Assembly (NCBI RefSeq): GCF_000764655.1
Contig: NZ_JRGL01000092.1
Span: 1-64,000, forward strand
Length of the DNA: 64,000 nt
Reading direction: 5' to 3'
DNA from: Aeromonas aquatica
Lineage (GTDB): Bacteria > Pseudomonadota > Gammaproteobacteria > Enterobacterales > Aeromonadaceae
Shown: positions 29,451 to 36,912 of the stretch, in pieces
Layout: each line of letters opens with the position of its first letter
Numbering within the stretch: the first letter of the stretch is position 1
The notes under the pieces: generated by a model
The model's input: the letters and a program-made list of their open reading frames with translations, nothing else
Databases searched by the model: none
Told to the model about the DNA's origin: nothing
Position numbers and translations under genes: made by a program

Positions 29451-30290
29451 GGCGGCCTCCGTTCTTTCTGAAACAGGTCTCATCAGCTACTCATCACACA
29501 AGCGACAGGCGATAGGAGGCCGTGACCCGCTGTTGGGCCGCTATCGCTTGTGGGATAAGGGCCCCGTTGCCGGGGCCAGGAGAGAGCAGTAACCACATGC
29601 GTTGCACCTGTGGTGGTGGCTTGAGCACTTCACAGTGAGTCAGCCGTTCTTGCTGTCGGTACCGGTGCGTCCTCACGGACAGACCTACCATTCGAAATAG
29701 TCGCCTCTCGGCGAGGGCCTGGACGGCGCTTCACAGCGTGACTAGGCATCCGCTTAACCCTGCGGTGGGTTGGTTGCCGGTTACCCTATCCGGCGTCAGT
29801 GCTGAGGCCTTTCGACTTACCCAACTGACGGGTTTGCTGTGGTGGCCGGGTCTGACACCGGCCGAGGTCTAGGGGGCATCCCTACGAATGCCGGTTGGCG
29901 CAAAGACCTTCCCATTCACCACAACTCAGTTGACCCTGGTCGCCGGTTCGCTCGTCCGTGGGCGCGTAGCCTCGTAAGTCCCCTGCAAAGCCAACTGAGT
30001 TGTGTCCCGGCCTTTCACCGGGTGGGTGGCTGGGGAGTCAGACCCGCCACTCGCTTCGTTCGCTATCACTTCAACTGTGCTGTCTTTCCAGCTGCCAGCC
30101 GGTCACTGATTTGAATTTCCGTTCACCTTGGTCGGCACGCATTCCAGCCTTGCCAAGGGAGCGCGGGGAGGTGAATCAGCCCGGTTGCCGGTGTTATGTC
30201 CCCAAGCGGTTTGTTGCCACCGCTGCCAGTGTTGTGCTGGCCCTCCGGCTGGGGTCGTCTTTCGCACTGAATTTGATTGCTAACTTTTGG
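29451..30290 (-). ncRNA. Long structured leader of the leftward operon (candidate RNA element)
   Basis: About 830 nt lie between the predicted PL start and the first gene with no convincing leftward gene. Stems seen include GGCCCCG/CGGGGCC at 29560-29577, whose loop reads GCAA on the minus strand; CGCT/AGCG at 29727-29738 with loop GTGA on the minus strand; GGCCGG/CCGGCC at 29844-29863; CCCGG/CCGGG at 30006-30022. Longer-range pairs are 29497-29505 with 29544-29552 and the 13-bp pair 29920-29932 with 29992-30004. Both GNRA loops appear only on the minus strand, supporting leftward transcription. An antitermination (put-like) or regulatory RNA is possible. Confidence 0.5.
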
Positions 30291-30293
30291 TTA
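30281..30293. promoter_or_regulatory. Repressor operator OL1
   Basis: TAAC-TTTTG-GTTA; extended arms GCTAAC/GTTAGC are perfect over 30279-30295. It abuts the -10 of the leftward promoter. Confidence 0.7.
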
Positions 30294-30320
30294 GCATATA
30301 TCAGGTTTGTTTTCGGTCAA
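30293..30320 (-). promoter_or_regulatory. Leftward early promoter PL
   Basis: On the minus strand TTGACC (30320-30315), a 16-bp spacer and TATGCT (30298-30293). It is bracketed by two TAAC-N5-GTTA-type operators, the expected lambdoid OL/PL geometry. Confidence 0.7.
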
Positions 30321-30333
30321 TACCCGAAAGTTA
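30321..30333. promoter_or_regulatory. Repressor operator OL2
   Basis: TACC-CGAAA-GTTA, one mismatch from TAAC-N5-GTTA. It directly adjoins the PL -35. Confidence 0.55.
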
Positions 30334-30404
30334 GTTTTTCAGGTTTTTTTTCATTCAGGCTCATTTGGTGCAAAACTGGGGCGTGCTGAAGGGAGGGATT
30401 CCGA

Positions 30405-31151
30405 GTGAGCATTTTGATGGAGTGTCGAGCGTGTCATGCGCTGATCGAGGAAGGTGAGAGCCTGTGCCCGCAATGCGGGTCCACGCTGCTTGGCGGGGTA
30501 GGTGCCGACCTGGCCCACCAGTTGGCGGTGAAGCAACAGCAAGAGGCGTTCGTGGCCACGTACCATACCTGGTCTGATGGGGGCTGGGAGGGGGTGGGGA
30601 TAGACATGATCCGCAACCGGCTGGCGGTGCGCTATTTCGATGGGCGTATCCGTGCCCGCAAGATCATCCAGGGCACGCAGGTGATCGGGGTCAAGATCAG
30701 GGAGACGGCCGGTGCCACGCACACCAAGACGCAGGGCGGCAGTCAGCTCGGCCGGGCGCTGGTGGGCGGTGTGTTGATGGGCGGTGTCGGCGCATTGCTG
30801 GGCGGGCTGAGCGCCAAGCAAACCAGCACGGGGACCGTTTCGTTGGTGCAGGTGTTGATCACCACCAAGGAGCCCGATTATCAACTGCTGAGCATCACCC
30901 TGCTGGCCGGGGAGTATCGGGCGGATTCGGCTGCAGTGGCGCAGGCCAGGCGGTCAGCAGAGGTGTGGGCAGCGCGGGTCGAGGGGTTGATCCATCAGTG
31001 CGCCGCTCAGGCGGTGAGGCCTGAGCACGGCAGCAGTGTGGCAGATGAGCTGGGCAAGCTGGTGTGGCTGCGTGAGCACGGGGAGATCACCATGCAGGAG
31101 TTCGACCTGCTCAAGCGGCAGTTGCTTGCAAATCGCGATGCAGATTCATAA
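30405..31151 (+). CDS. Zinc-ribbon / SHOCT-domain protein
   Basis: A 248-aa protein starting at GTG behind GGGAGGG. An N-terminal zinc ribbon (CRACH and CPQCG) is followed by a YcgF/PH-like central part (GIDMIRNRLAVRYFDGRIRA), a glycine-zipper segment (GRALVGGVLMGGVGALLGG) and a C-terminal SHOCT helix-hairpin (LVWLREHGEITMQEFDLLKRQ). SHOCT motifs mediate oligomerisation. It lies between PL and cI on the opposite strand to both, so it may be a lysogenically expressed accessory gene. Function is unknown. Confidence 0.75.
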   Translation: MSILMECRACHALIEEGESLCPQCGSTLLGGVGADLAHQLAVKQQQEAFVATYHTWSDGGWEGVGIDMIRNRLAVRYFDGRIRARKIIQGTQVIGVKIRETAGATHTKTQGGSQLGRALVGGVLMGGVGALLGGLSAKQTSTGTVSLVQVLITTKEPDYQLLSITLLAGEYRADSAAVAQARRSAEVWAARVEGLIHQCAAQAVRPEHGSSVADELGKLVWLREHGEITMQEFDLLKRQLLANRDADS

Positions 31152-31169
31152 CCCGATTGCGGATTGGCG

Positions 31170-31862
31170 TTACTCGACCATCACCGAGCAGACCAGTACG
31201 GCGCAGATCTGCACGTCTTCATTGACCGGCAGCAGGGGGTATTGCGGGTTGAGGGGCTTTAACCACCAGGTACCGGAATCCATCACCAGCTCTTTGAAGG
31301 TCATGTCGCTGCCATAGCGGGCGATCACCTTCTTCCCCGGAGCGGGTTCCACTTCAGGATCCACGATGATGATAGTGCCGTCAGGGTATGACTTGCCCCC
31401 CATGGGCGCGACCATGGAGTCGCCCTTCACCCGCACGGCATAGGCCCGGGTGCTGACGCGTACTGGGCTGATGGTGACCTCTTCAGCCTCTTCCAGACTT
31501 GGTATATCGCCGCAATCTTTGAACTCCCCAGCACTGACCCAGGAGATCAAGGGCACCTGGTAGACAGGGAACGGCTGCGGCTCGACATTACCGTCACCCG
31601 CATCGGTGCCTGTCAGCAACCACTGCACGCTCTTGCCGGTGATGCGCGAGAGTTCTCCCAGCCGTTTGACCTCTGGCAGCCCTTCGCCTTTCAGCCATTT
31701 CCCTACCGAGACCTCAGACAGGTCTTCCCGCAACGTGCGTTTCAGCCGAGCTATCCGGCCTCTGACGGGCCAGCCCATTTCATCGAGAGCGGCATTGAGT
31801 CGCTCCGAGAATGCCATCTTGTCGGCTTCATAACGCGCCATTGGTGTCTGTTTCTCATCCAT
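31170..31862 (-). CDS. cI: CI-like prophage repressor (S24 family)
   Basis: A 230-aa repressor. An N-terminal HTH (about 15-75) is followed by a LexA/CI-type autoprotease domain. Cleavage is expected at Ala111-Gly112 (SWVSAGEF), with Ser149 in VKGDSM and Lys190 in DMTFKEL forming the catalytic dyad. RecA-stimulated self-cleavage would trigger induction. It maintains lysogeny by binding the TAAC-N5-GTTA operators. It is divergent from cro with an operator region of 107 bp. Confidence 0.93.
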   Translation of the reverse strand: MDEKQTPMARYEADKMAFSERLNAALDEMGWPVRGRIARLKRTLREDLSEVSVGKWLKGEGLPEVKRLGELSRITGKSVQWLLTGTDAGDGNVEPQPFPVYQVPLISWVSAGEFKDCGDIPSLEEAEEVTISPVRVSTRAYAVRVKGDSMVAPMGGKSYPDGTIIIVDPEVEPAPGKKVIARYGSDMTFKELVMDSGTWWLKPLNPQYPLLPVNEDVQICAVLVCSVMVE

Positions 31863-31866
31863 TTCC

Positions 31867-31879
31867 TAACGTCCAGTTA
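31867..31879. promoter_or_regulatory. Repressor operator (cI-proximal, OR3-like)
   Basis: TAAC-GTCCA-GTTA, a perfect half-site pair, 5 bp from the cI start codon; placed to control cI itself. Confidence 0.65.
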
Positions 31880-31903
31880 TTGTTTGTCAATTTGACCCAA
31901 CTT

Positions 31904-31916
31904 TAACCTATTGCGA
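31904..31916. promoter_or_regulatory. Degenerate operator (OR2-like)
   Basis: TAAC-CTATT-GCGA, with one perfect half-site. It is 8 bp from the next operator, consistent with cooperative binding. Confidence 0.4.
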
Positions 31917-31940
31917 TCTTTGCTAACCAAGAGTTATGAT
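31911..31940 (+). promoter_or_regulatory. Rightward early promoter PR
   Basis: TTGCGA (31911-31916), an 18-bp spacer and TATGAT (31935-31940). An operator overlaps the -10. The cro ATG is 29 bp downstream. Confidence 0.5.
31924..31936. promoter_or_regulatory. Repressor operator (cro-proximal, OR1-like)
   Basis: TAAC-CAAGA-GTTA, a perfect half-site pair overlapping the PR -10. Confidence 0.68.
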
Positions 31941-31969
31941 TCTGTGTGTGTTAAACGCCAGAGGACGCC

Positions 31970-32188
31970 ATGCATACCCTGTTAACTCGATTCGGTACCA
32001 AGAGTGCCATCGCGGCTGCACTCGGCATCACCCCGGAGGGCGTCAGCAACGCCTTCAGGCGTGGCAAGGTGCCAAGCACCTGGGTGGCCAAGCTCAAGCA
32101 GCAAGGTTTGAGCCAATCTGAACTCGCTGAATTGCCTCTGACCGACGAAGGGCGGGCGATTGTATCAGCATTCACCGAGCAATTATAA
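31970..32188 (+). CDS. cro: Cro-like repressor
   Basis: A 72-aa DNA-binding protein divergent from cI. KSAIAAALGITPEGVSNAFR is a short helix-turn-helix of the YdaS/Cro type. It would repress cI and the early promoters during lytic growth. GAGG lies about 8 bp before the ATG. The stop codon TAA (32186-32188) is itself the first part of another TAAC-N5-GTTA operator. Confidence 0.85.
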   Translation: MHTLLTRFGTKSAIAAALGITPEGVSNAFRRGKVPSTWVAKLKQQGLSQSELAELPLTDEGRAIVSAFTEQL

Positions 32189-32198
32189 CCAACCGTTA
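32186..32198. promoter_or_regulatory. Extra operator at the cro-cII junction
   Basis: TAAC-CAACC-GTTA, a perfect half-site pair overlapping the cro stop codon and 10 bp before the cII-like ATG. Confidence 0.5.
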
Positions 32199-32207
32199 GG
32201 GATCACT

Positions 32208-32717
32208 ATGACAGAGCAACGGAATGACACCACGGCAAAAGTCAGGGCGGTTTTCCGGTCATCGGACGTGATGGCTGCGGCTTATGGCATTGGCCACCGG
32301 TTCAACGCCAGTGAGCTGGCGCGACTGATGGGGCGCAAGCCGGCTGAGTTTTGCAAGAAGCTCAACCCGGATTGCGACGACCGCCATCTCACCCTGGCCG
32401 AGGCGGTCGCCGTCACCGAGATCACCGGTGACAACGCCATCCTCGACGCCTGGGCGGTCAGTCGGGGCAAGGTGCTGGTGGACTTGCCGATCGGTGTCGT
32501 GAGCGATGACGACCTGGTTGAGCAGGTGCTGCTGGCTCAGGCGGTGTTCGGCAAGCTGATGCAGGCCATTCACGATGCTCGGGCGGACGGGTTTATCGAC
32601 AGGATTGAACAGGGGCAAATCGAGCGCATCGGCACCCAGGCCGCCGAGCATGTGATGGCACTGATCAGCAGCACCGGTGCCAATGTGCGACAGCTGCCGA
32701 CGACATCCAGCAAGTAG
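32208..32717 (+). CDS. CII-like phage regulatory protein
   Basis: A 169-aa protein of the phage CII/CP76 regulator group. It has an N-terminal segment with AAYGIGHRFNASELARLMGR followed by KLNPDCDDRHLTLAEAVAVT, a Lys-Leu-Asn-Pro pattern typical of that family, and an acidic helical C-terminus. These proteins bias the lysis-lysogeny decision. The start at 32208 is chosen over an in-frame ATG at 32160, which lies inside cro. It is the second gene of the rightward operon. Confidence 0.78.
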   Translation: MTEQRNDTTAKVRAVFRSSDVMAAAYGIGHRFNASELARLMGRKPAEFCKKLNPDCDDRHLTLAEAVAVTEITGDNAILDAWAVSRGKVLVDLPIGVVSDDDLVEQVLLAQAVFGKLMQAIHDARADGFIDRIEQGQIERIGTQAAEHVMALISSTGANVRQLPTTSSK

Positions 32718-32784
32718 AAAAGAGCGGCCCCGCACTGCGCTAACAGTCGGGGCCATGGTTCAAACATCGCAAGAGGATGTGAAC

Positions 32785-32949
32785 ATGAAAGATCTTATCC
32801 AACTGGGAGCTGTCCGGCAAGCAATGCCGAGGTTGCAGTTCGTCAATGGGTACCGGCTGGTGGTGATGGGACTGGCGTTACCCATCAGCGCTGAACAGGC
32901 CAGGATGGTGTTTGCCCAACTGAAACACATGGGAGGTCACCATGGGTGA
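32785..32949 (+). CDS. Small phage protein, 54 aa
   Basis: Not assigned. MKDLIQLGAVRQAMPRLQFV then GYRLVVMGLALPISAEQAR gives a small alpha/beta protein, with a final HMGGHHG. AGAGG lies about 9 bp upstream. The stop overlaps the next gene by 8 bp. The position between cII and the replication initiator suggests a minor role in replication or regulation, with no direct evidence. Confidence 0.6.
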   Translation: MKDLIQLGAVRQAMPRLQFVNGYRLVVMGLALPISAEQARMVFAQLKHMGGHHG

Positions 32950-34063
32950 AGTTGTGAGGCTTTTGGCCCAGGTAGCCGCCCCGGCCCGAAAGAAGGTGTG
33001 CAACATGAGTGACAACCGTCGCAGCGGCTATGTGGTGTGCTGGCGCTCGTTGCTGCAAGCAGAGTGGGCCCGCAATGCCACCAAGCTAGCGGCCTGGATG
33101 CGGTTGATCGGCATGGCAGCCTATGAGGCTGGCCCGGTGCACTACAAGGGGCGTGACTGGCATCTGCTGCGGGGCCAGTTGGTGATCAGCGCCACCGAGC
33201 TGGGTATGCAGCTTCGTGATGAGCGGGGCCGTGGGCTCGACAAGAAGGGAACCGAGCGCATGCTGGCCTGGTTTGCCAAGGAGGGGATGATTGAGCTGCG
33301 TGGCACCCCCTGGGGAACCATCATCGAGATCTGCAACTACGACGATTATCAGGCTGCCGTGCAGCCGGTCACAAATAATTGCGAATCGTTCGCAACAGAG
33401 CAGTTTGAGGGCGCGACAAATGGGGCACCCATAGGGGTGCCGACCGGGGTGCTGAGTGTCCCGCCCAACCCCTTGTCTGACGCGGCTTTGAATGGTGGTG
33501 ATGGGGCGCCCACTGTCCCGCCCATCGGGGCCCCGACCGTCGCGACAACAGAACAAGAAGTAAAAGAAAAGGAAACTACAGAGGATCTTAAACAGATCTC
33601 TTGTCCGGTTTCTGACGAAACCGAACGAGACCGGAAGGGCACGGCCTCGCTGGCCGTCAGCGTGGATGCCAAGGCCGTGTTGGCACACTTCAACGCGGTA
33701 GCCGATCGCCGTTATCAGGCCAAGCCCACCGCCCTGCAGAACATCAACGCCCGTCTGGCAGACGGCTACTCGGTTGCAGACCTGCAGCTCGTGGTGGACT
33801 TCAAGACCGCGCACTGGGCGGCGGACCTCAAGATGAGCGAGTACCTGCGCCCGATGACGGTATTCGCCCCGCAGAAGTTTGACGGGTATCTGGCCGCGGC
33901 TAAGCGATGGGATGCCATCGGCCGCCCGCGCTGCGTGAACGGGGAGTGGGAGGGCTTCGAGCGCAAGCGCCCCTTGTCCAATCTGGCGCAGGCCCAGCAG
34001 CAGGCCCAGGCCATCATGGCCGCAACGGGAGGGGTCGGCTATGACCGCAACACACCTCTGTAA
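32942..34063 (+). CDS. Replication initiator (O-like) protein
   Basis: A 373-aa protein with three parts. The N-terminal winged-helix region (about 22-140) begins NRRSGYVVCWRSLLQAEWAR and includes RGQLVISATELGMQLRDERG. A repetitive G/A/P/T linker (about 150-205) follows. The C-terminal domain begins VLAHFNAVADRRYQAKPTAL, the conserved phage C-terminal domain of replisome organisers. It should bind the phage origin, which in lambdoids lies inside this gene; the A-rich stretch at 33540-33600 is a candidate. An alternative start is MSDNRR at 33005. Confidence 0.8.
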   Translation: MGEVVRLLAQVAAPARKKVCNMSDNRRSGYVVCWRSLLQAEWARNATKLAAWMRLIGMAAYEAGPVHYKGRDWHLLRGQLVISATELGMQLRDERGRGLDKKGTERMLAWFAKEGMIELRGTPWGTIIEICNYDDYQAAVQPVTNNCESFATEQFEGATNGAPIGVPTGVLSVPPNPLSDAALNGGDGAPTVPPIGAPTVATTEQEVKEKETTEDLKQISCPVSDETERDRKGTASLAVSVDAKAVLAHFNAVADRRYQAKPTALQNINARLADGYSVADLQLVVDFKTAHWAADLKMSEYLRPMTVFAPQKFDGYLAAAKRWDAIGRPRCVNGEWEGFERKRPLSNLAQAQQQAQAIMAATGGVGYDRNTPL

Positions 34064-34526
34064 ATCAGCTGCTCTGCCTGCCGTGCCTGAAGTCATGCAG
34101 CTGAGTGTAAACATGTCGGTATTTCTGGCCGATGAGCTGCTGCCGCTGATGGCCGGTCTCTGGCCTGCCAGTGCCAACCAGCTCGACAGCAACGTTCGCG
34201 GGGTTGCGATGGCGTGGGGTCTTCAGTTGAGCGGGCTGACCCCTGACCAAATCACCGAAGCGGTGCTGGAGCTGGCAGGCGATACCAGCCGTCAGTTTGC
34301 CCCGCGCCCGGCCGAGGTCAAAGCCGCCATCTTGCAGCGTAATCCGGTACCGAAGTGTGCCCCGGCTGGTCGCCAGATCTCCATCCGTGCCTGCGAGATG
34401 CAGGCGGAGGCCCGGGTCTATGTGCGTGACCGCCAGGTGACCGATGAAGCGGTGCAGGCCGAGTTGCAGCAACTGCTGGCCGAGCTGCGCAGTGAGGGTG
34501 TGACGATCACGGGGAGGATTCGGTGA
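34041..34526 (+). CDS. Replication protein P-like (putative helicase loader)
   Basis: A 161-aa protein overlapping the O-like gene by 23 bp. The core reads LLPLMAGLWPASANQLDSNV then AWGLQLSGLTPDQITEAVLE and FAPRPAEVKAAI, a pattern found in lambda P-like helicase-loader proteins and related replication cofactors. The C-terminus is a charged helix (EAVQAELQQLLAELRSEG). Assignment rests on this pattern and on position directly after the initiator. Confidence 0.6.
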   Translation: MTATHLCKSAALPAVPEVMQLSVNMSVFLADELLPLMAGLWPASANQLDSNVRGVAMAWGLQLSGLTPDQITEAVLELAGDTSRQFAPRPAEVKAAILQRNPVPKCAPAGRQISIRACEMQAEARVYVRDRQVTDEAVQAELQQLLAELRSEGVTITGRIR

Positions 34527-34786
34527 TGGCTGGTCAATTCAACGCGAACGTCGAGCGCGATGTGCGTGAGGCTCAGTTCTGCCGGGTGGTCATCTATCCG
34601 CCGGTGCGGGGCTGGGTGGGGGAGCGGGTGCACCTGGAGGTGTCGAACTCTCTGGAAACCCTGGGCCAAACCGATGCCTCCACCGGCGCCGGGTATTACC
34701 TGGTGTGGGATGGGGCCGAGGAGGCACGGGCAGAGGCTGCGCGGATCCGGGGCAAAGCGGTGGAGCTGGTGAGGGTCGGGGCATGA
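34523..34786 (+). CDS. Small phage protein, 87 aa
   Basis: Not recognised. The protein is beta-rich: AQFCRVVIYPPVRGWVGERV, then GAGYYLVWDGAEEARAEAAR. No TM is visible. It is coupled at both ends by ATGA-type overlaps (34523-34526 and 34783-34786), so it is a genuine operon member of the post-replication early region. Confidence 0.6.
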   Translation: MMAGQFNANVERDVREAQFCRVVIYPPVRGWVGERVHLEVSNSLETLGQTDASTGAGYYLVWDGAEEARAEAARIRGKAVELVRVGA

Positions 34787-35013
34787 TGCACTACTATGCC
34801 CAGCACACCCCGACCCGGGATTGGCAAGCGCCGCTGCTGGGCATCGAGGAGCTGGTGAAAGCGCAGGAGGCCGGTATCTGTGTGTCGATAGGGGTGTGGG
34901 TGATCCACGATATCGGGTTTGGTGCCTGGAGCACCGAGATAGGAGAGATCGTCGGGACTGCCATGAACAAGGCAGCCCATCAAGCCACCACCGGGAGGGG
35001 GAGGAAGGGATGA
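34783..35013 (+). CDS. Small phage protein, 76 aa
   Basis: Not recognised. MMHYYAQHTPTRDWQAPLLG leads into a helix and a beta-hairpin (GICVSIGVWVIHDIGFGAWS). The start at 34783 overlaps the stop of the preceding gene (ATGA); the frame's earlier ATG would run through that gene and is rejected. GAGGGTCGG precedes the start. Confidence 0.55.
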   Translation: MMHYYAQHTPTRDWQAPLLGIEELVKAQEAGICVSIGVWVIHDIGFGAWSTEIGEIVGTAMNKAAHQATTGRGRKG

Positions 35014-35219
35014 ACATAGACATGCTGTTTGGGGTGTTGATCGTCGGCTGGGCGCTGCTGCTGGCCGTGTTGCTGGTGCTGATATGGGTAGCGCTGCGGG
35101 CTTGGCGGGAAGAGGTGCAAGAGGACGAGGCGGAGTTACTGGACGAGCCGCGGCTGGTGTCAGCCTGCCGTGAGCTCTCCGAGCTGGCCGCGAAGACCAA
35201 GGAGGCCAGCCATGGCTAA
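35010..35219 (+). CDS. Small single-TM membrane protein, 69 aa
   Basis: MNIDMLFGVLIVGWALLLAV continues into LLVLIWVALRAW, giving one TM helix at about 5-32. An acidic cytoplasmic tail (EEVQEDEAELLDEP) and a helical end follow. GAGGAAGGG lies before the ATG. It forms a pair with the downstream membrane protein (8-bp overlap). A membrane-associated phage accessory role such as superinfection exclusion is possible; there is no direct evidence. Confidence 0.6.
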   Translation: MNIDMLFGVLIVGWALLLAVLLVLIWVALRAWREEVQEDEAELLDEPRLVSACRELSELAAKTKEASHG

Positions 35220-35517
35220 GGCGTTCTTCGTGCTGATGTACCTCTTCGTGGCGCTGTTTGTGTTGGCGATGGTGCCCTATGAGGGGGGCATGGGCTGGCA
35301 GATGCTGCAGGCGCCGGTGGTGTGGGTGATCCTGGCGGGCTGGGTGCTGGTGATGTTCCCGCGTCCTGTCGTGCGCCTGTTGCTGGCACCGCTACGGGCC
35401 ATCCTGTTGCTGATGGTGTGGCTGGGCACGCTGCTGCTGGCGATCACCAAGCTGATGCTGGTGGCGCTCAACCGTGTGAATCGCGATCTGGCCGGGGAGG
35501 CCCATCATGACCGTTAA
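35212..35517 (+). CDS. Small multi-TM membrane protein, 101 aa
   Basis: Very hydrophobic, with TM segments at about 4-21 (FFVLMYLFVALFVLAMV), 34-50 (VVWVILAGWVLVMF) and 60-85 (LLAPLRAILLLMVWLGTLLL). Function is unknown. The start at 35212 is inside the end of the previous gene and is chosen because the frame before it is not hydrophobic. It overlaps the DUF4406 gene by 11 bp. Its position in the early region argues against a holin. Confidence 0.6.
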   Translation: MAKAFFVLMYLFVALFVLAMVPYEGGMGWQMLQAPVVWVILAGWVLVMFPRPVVRLLLAPLRAILLLMVWLGTLLLAITKLMLVALNRVNRDLAGEAHHDR

Positions 35518-35896
35518 ACCGAAGGAATTGAATGAACGTGGCTTAATCGATCTGGCGGGGGTGAAGGTGTATGTGGCGGGGCCCATGACTGGCCTGCCGC
35601 AGTTCAACCGGCCCGCATTCTTCGCTGCCGAGGCCTACCTGCAAGGGCAAGGGGCCTGGGTGATGAACCCTGCCGTGCTGCCGGATGGCTGGGAGCATGA
35701 CGCCTATATGCGGATCGCCATCCCCATGTTGATGGAGTGCGAGGCGGTGGCGTTTCTGCCCGGCTGGCAGCAGAGCAAAGTGGCACGGCAGGAGTTTACT
35801 CGGGCGCACGCCTTCGGCCTGGTGCTGCTGCAGTTGGACGTCGAGGAGATCCCCCTGGGGTTGCTGGTCAGGCAGCATCTGCCGTTGATGGTGTAG
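35507..35896 (+). CDS. DUF4406 (nucleoside deoxyribosyltransferase-like) protein
   Basis: A 129-aa protein. VKVYVAGPMTGLPQFNRPAF is the hallmark of DUF4406, related to nucleoside 2-deoxyribosyltransferases. MNPAVLPDGWEHDAYMRIAI, the conserved LMECEAVAFLPGWQQSKVAR and EFTRAHAFGL follow. Such phage proteins may act on nucleotides, but no reaction is established. It is the last gene of this run. A LexA box follows at 35939, before the antirepressor gene. Confidence 0.8.
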   Translation: MTVKPKELNERGLIDLAGVKVYVAGPMTGLPQFNRPAFFAAEAYLQGQGAWVMNPAVLPDGWEHDAYMRIAIPMLMECEAVAFLPGWQQSKVARQEFTRAHAFGLVLLQLDVEEIPLGLLVRQHLPLMV

Positions 35897-35938
35897 GTCA
35901 TATCCCGCAGTGAGAACCTAACAAACGGTGATTGATGG

Positions 35939-35954
35939 CTGTATAAATACACAG
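35939..35954. promoter_or_regulatory. LexA (SOS) box
   Basis: CTGT-ATAAATAC-ACAG matches the CTGT-N8-ACAG LexA consensus. It lies 45 bp before the antirepressor-like ATG. Confidence 0.75.
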
Positions 35955-35999
35955 TATCTTTTGGGGCTATACCAAGGACATGACAATCGGGAGAGTGAC

Positions 36000-36809
36000 A
36001 TGCAGGTGATGAGTTTCGACAGTATGGAGTTTGGCAAGGTGCGCCTGATTGATGAAGCCGGGCGCGTGCTGTTCTGTGCCGTCGATGTGTGCAAGGCGCT
36101 GGGCTACAGCAATCCGCGGGATGCGGTGAAGCGCCATGTGGATGAAGGGGATGTCGTGAAACGCGACACCCCAACGACCAGCGGGGTGCAGGAGGTCAGC
36201 TTCCTGTGTGAGAGCGGGGTCTATGCCTTGATCTTCGGCAGCAAGCTGCCCGCGGCAAAGGGGTTCAAGCAGTGGGTCACCGGTGAGGTGCTGCCCAGCA
36301 TTCGCAAGACCGGGCAGTACGCGATCGGCCATTTCCCAACCATCAACGTTGAGGCAGTGCAGGTCGAACTGCTGTTCGTCGAGACGGCGGCCAGGATGCT
36401 GAACGTGAGCAACTCCGGCAAGCTGGGCATGCTGCAGACCATCCAGCGCCAGCATGGCCTGCCGAATCTTCTGCCCTCTTACGCCATCGATGCGCCGAGC
36501 GATGCCACCGATGGCAGTTCGCGGCCGACCTTCTCGGCCACCGAGGGGTTGAAGCAGCACGGCGTGAGCATGGGGGTGCGCTACTTCAACGCCCTGCTCG
36601 AGTCGAACGGGTTGCTGACCAAGATGCGCCGCCCCTCCACCAAGTCACCGGATAAGCAGAAAGAATTCTGGGCGATCACGCCCAAGGGGCTGCTGTTCGG
36701 CAAGAACATCGTGGATCCGCGCTGCCAGCGCGAGACCCAGCCGCACTGGTATCAAAGCCGCTTCGCCGAGTTGCTCGCCAAGGTCGGGCTGGGGAAAGTG
36801 GCGGCATGA
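36000..36809 (+). CDS. BRO-family phage antirepressor
   Basis: A 269-aa protein. An N-terminal BRO-N domain (about 5-105) is recognised by FGKVRLIDEAGRVLFCAVDV, CKALGYSNPRDAVKRHVDE and WVTGEVLPSIRKTGQYA. A C-terminal region (about 170-265) ends in a KilA-C-like fold with FWAITPKGLLFGKNI. Related antirepressors inactivate phage repressors. The start at 36000 has GGGAGAG upstream. A LexA box 45 bp before it implies induction by DNA damage, as with Tum of phage 186. Confidence 0.82.
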   Translation: MQVMSFDSMEFGKVRLIDEAGRVLFCAVDVCKALGYSNPRDAVKRHVDEGDVVKRDTPTTSGVQEVSFLCESGVYALIFGSKLPAAKGFKQWVTGEVLPSIRKTGQYAIGHFPTINVEAVQVELLFVETAARMLNVSNSGKLGMLQTIQRQHGLPNLLPSYAIDAPSDATDGSSRPTFSATEGLKQHGVSMGVRYFNALLESNGLLTKMRRPSTKSPDKQKEFWAITPKGLLFGKNIVDPRCQRETQPHWYQSRFAELLAKVGLGKVAA

Positions 36810-36912
36810 ATACCATATATGGTGCTTTGTAGATAATTCTGATCTACATATTGTGTTGGTTGTTTATTGAGCGTATCGTCATCTTTGACATAAACACAAA
36901 TGGAGGTGATCT

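Noticed and set aside
29668-29679. A sequence like hammerhead ribozyme stem II (TCCGTGAGGACG on the minus strand)
   Set aside because: The catalytic-core sequences CUGAUGA and GAAA are missing at the required places.
29494-29691. A 65-codon minus-strand frame beginning MVGLSVRTHRYRQQ
   Set aside because: It has no good ribosome site, its codons run through the strongest hairpins of the leader, and no family pattern is seen.
30000-30389. A 129-codon plus-strand frame across the leader and PL, loosely like proteins annotated as Icd-like
   Set aside because: It is antisense to the proposed leader and covers the PL promoter and operators. The resemblance is from memory only; it may be a translation of a structured RNA. 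Kept out as a gene but worth a database check.
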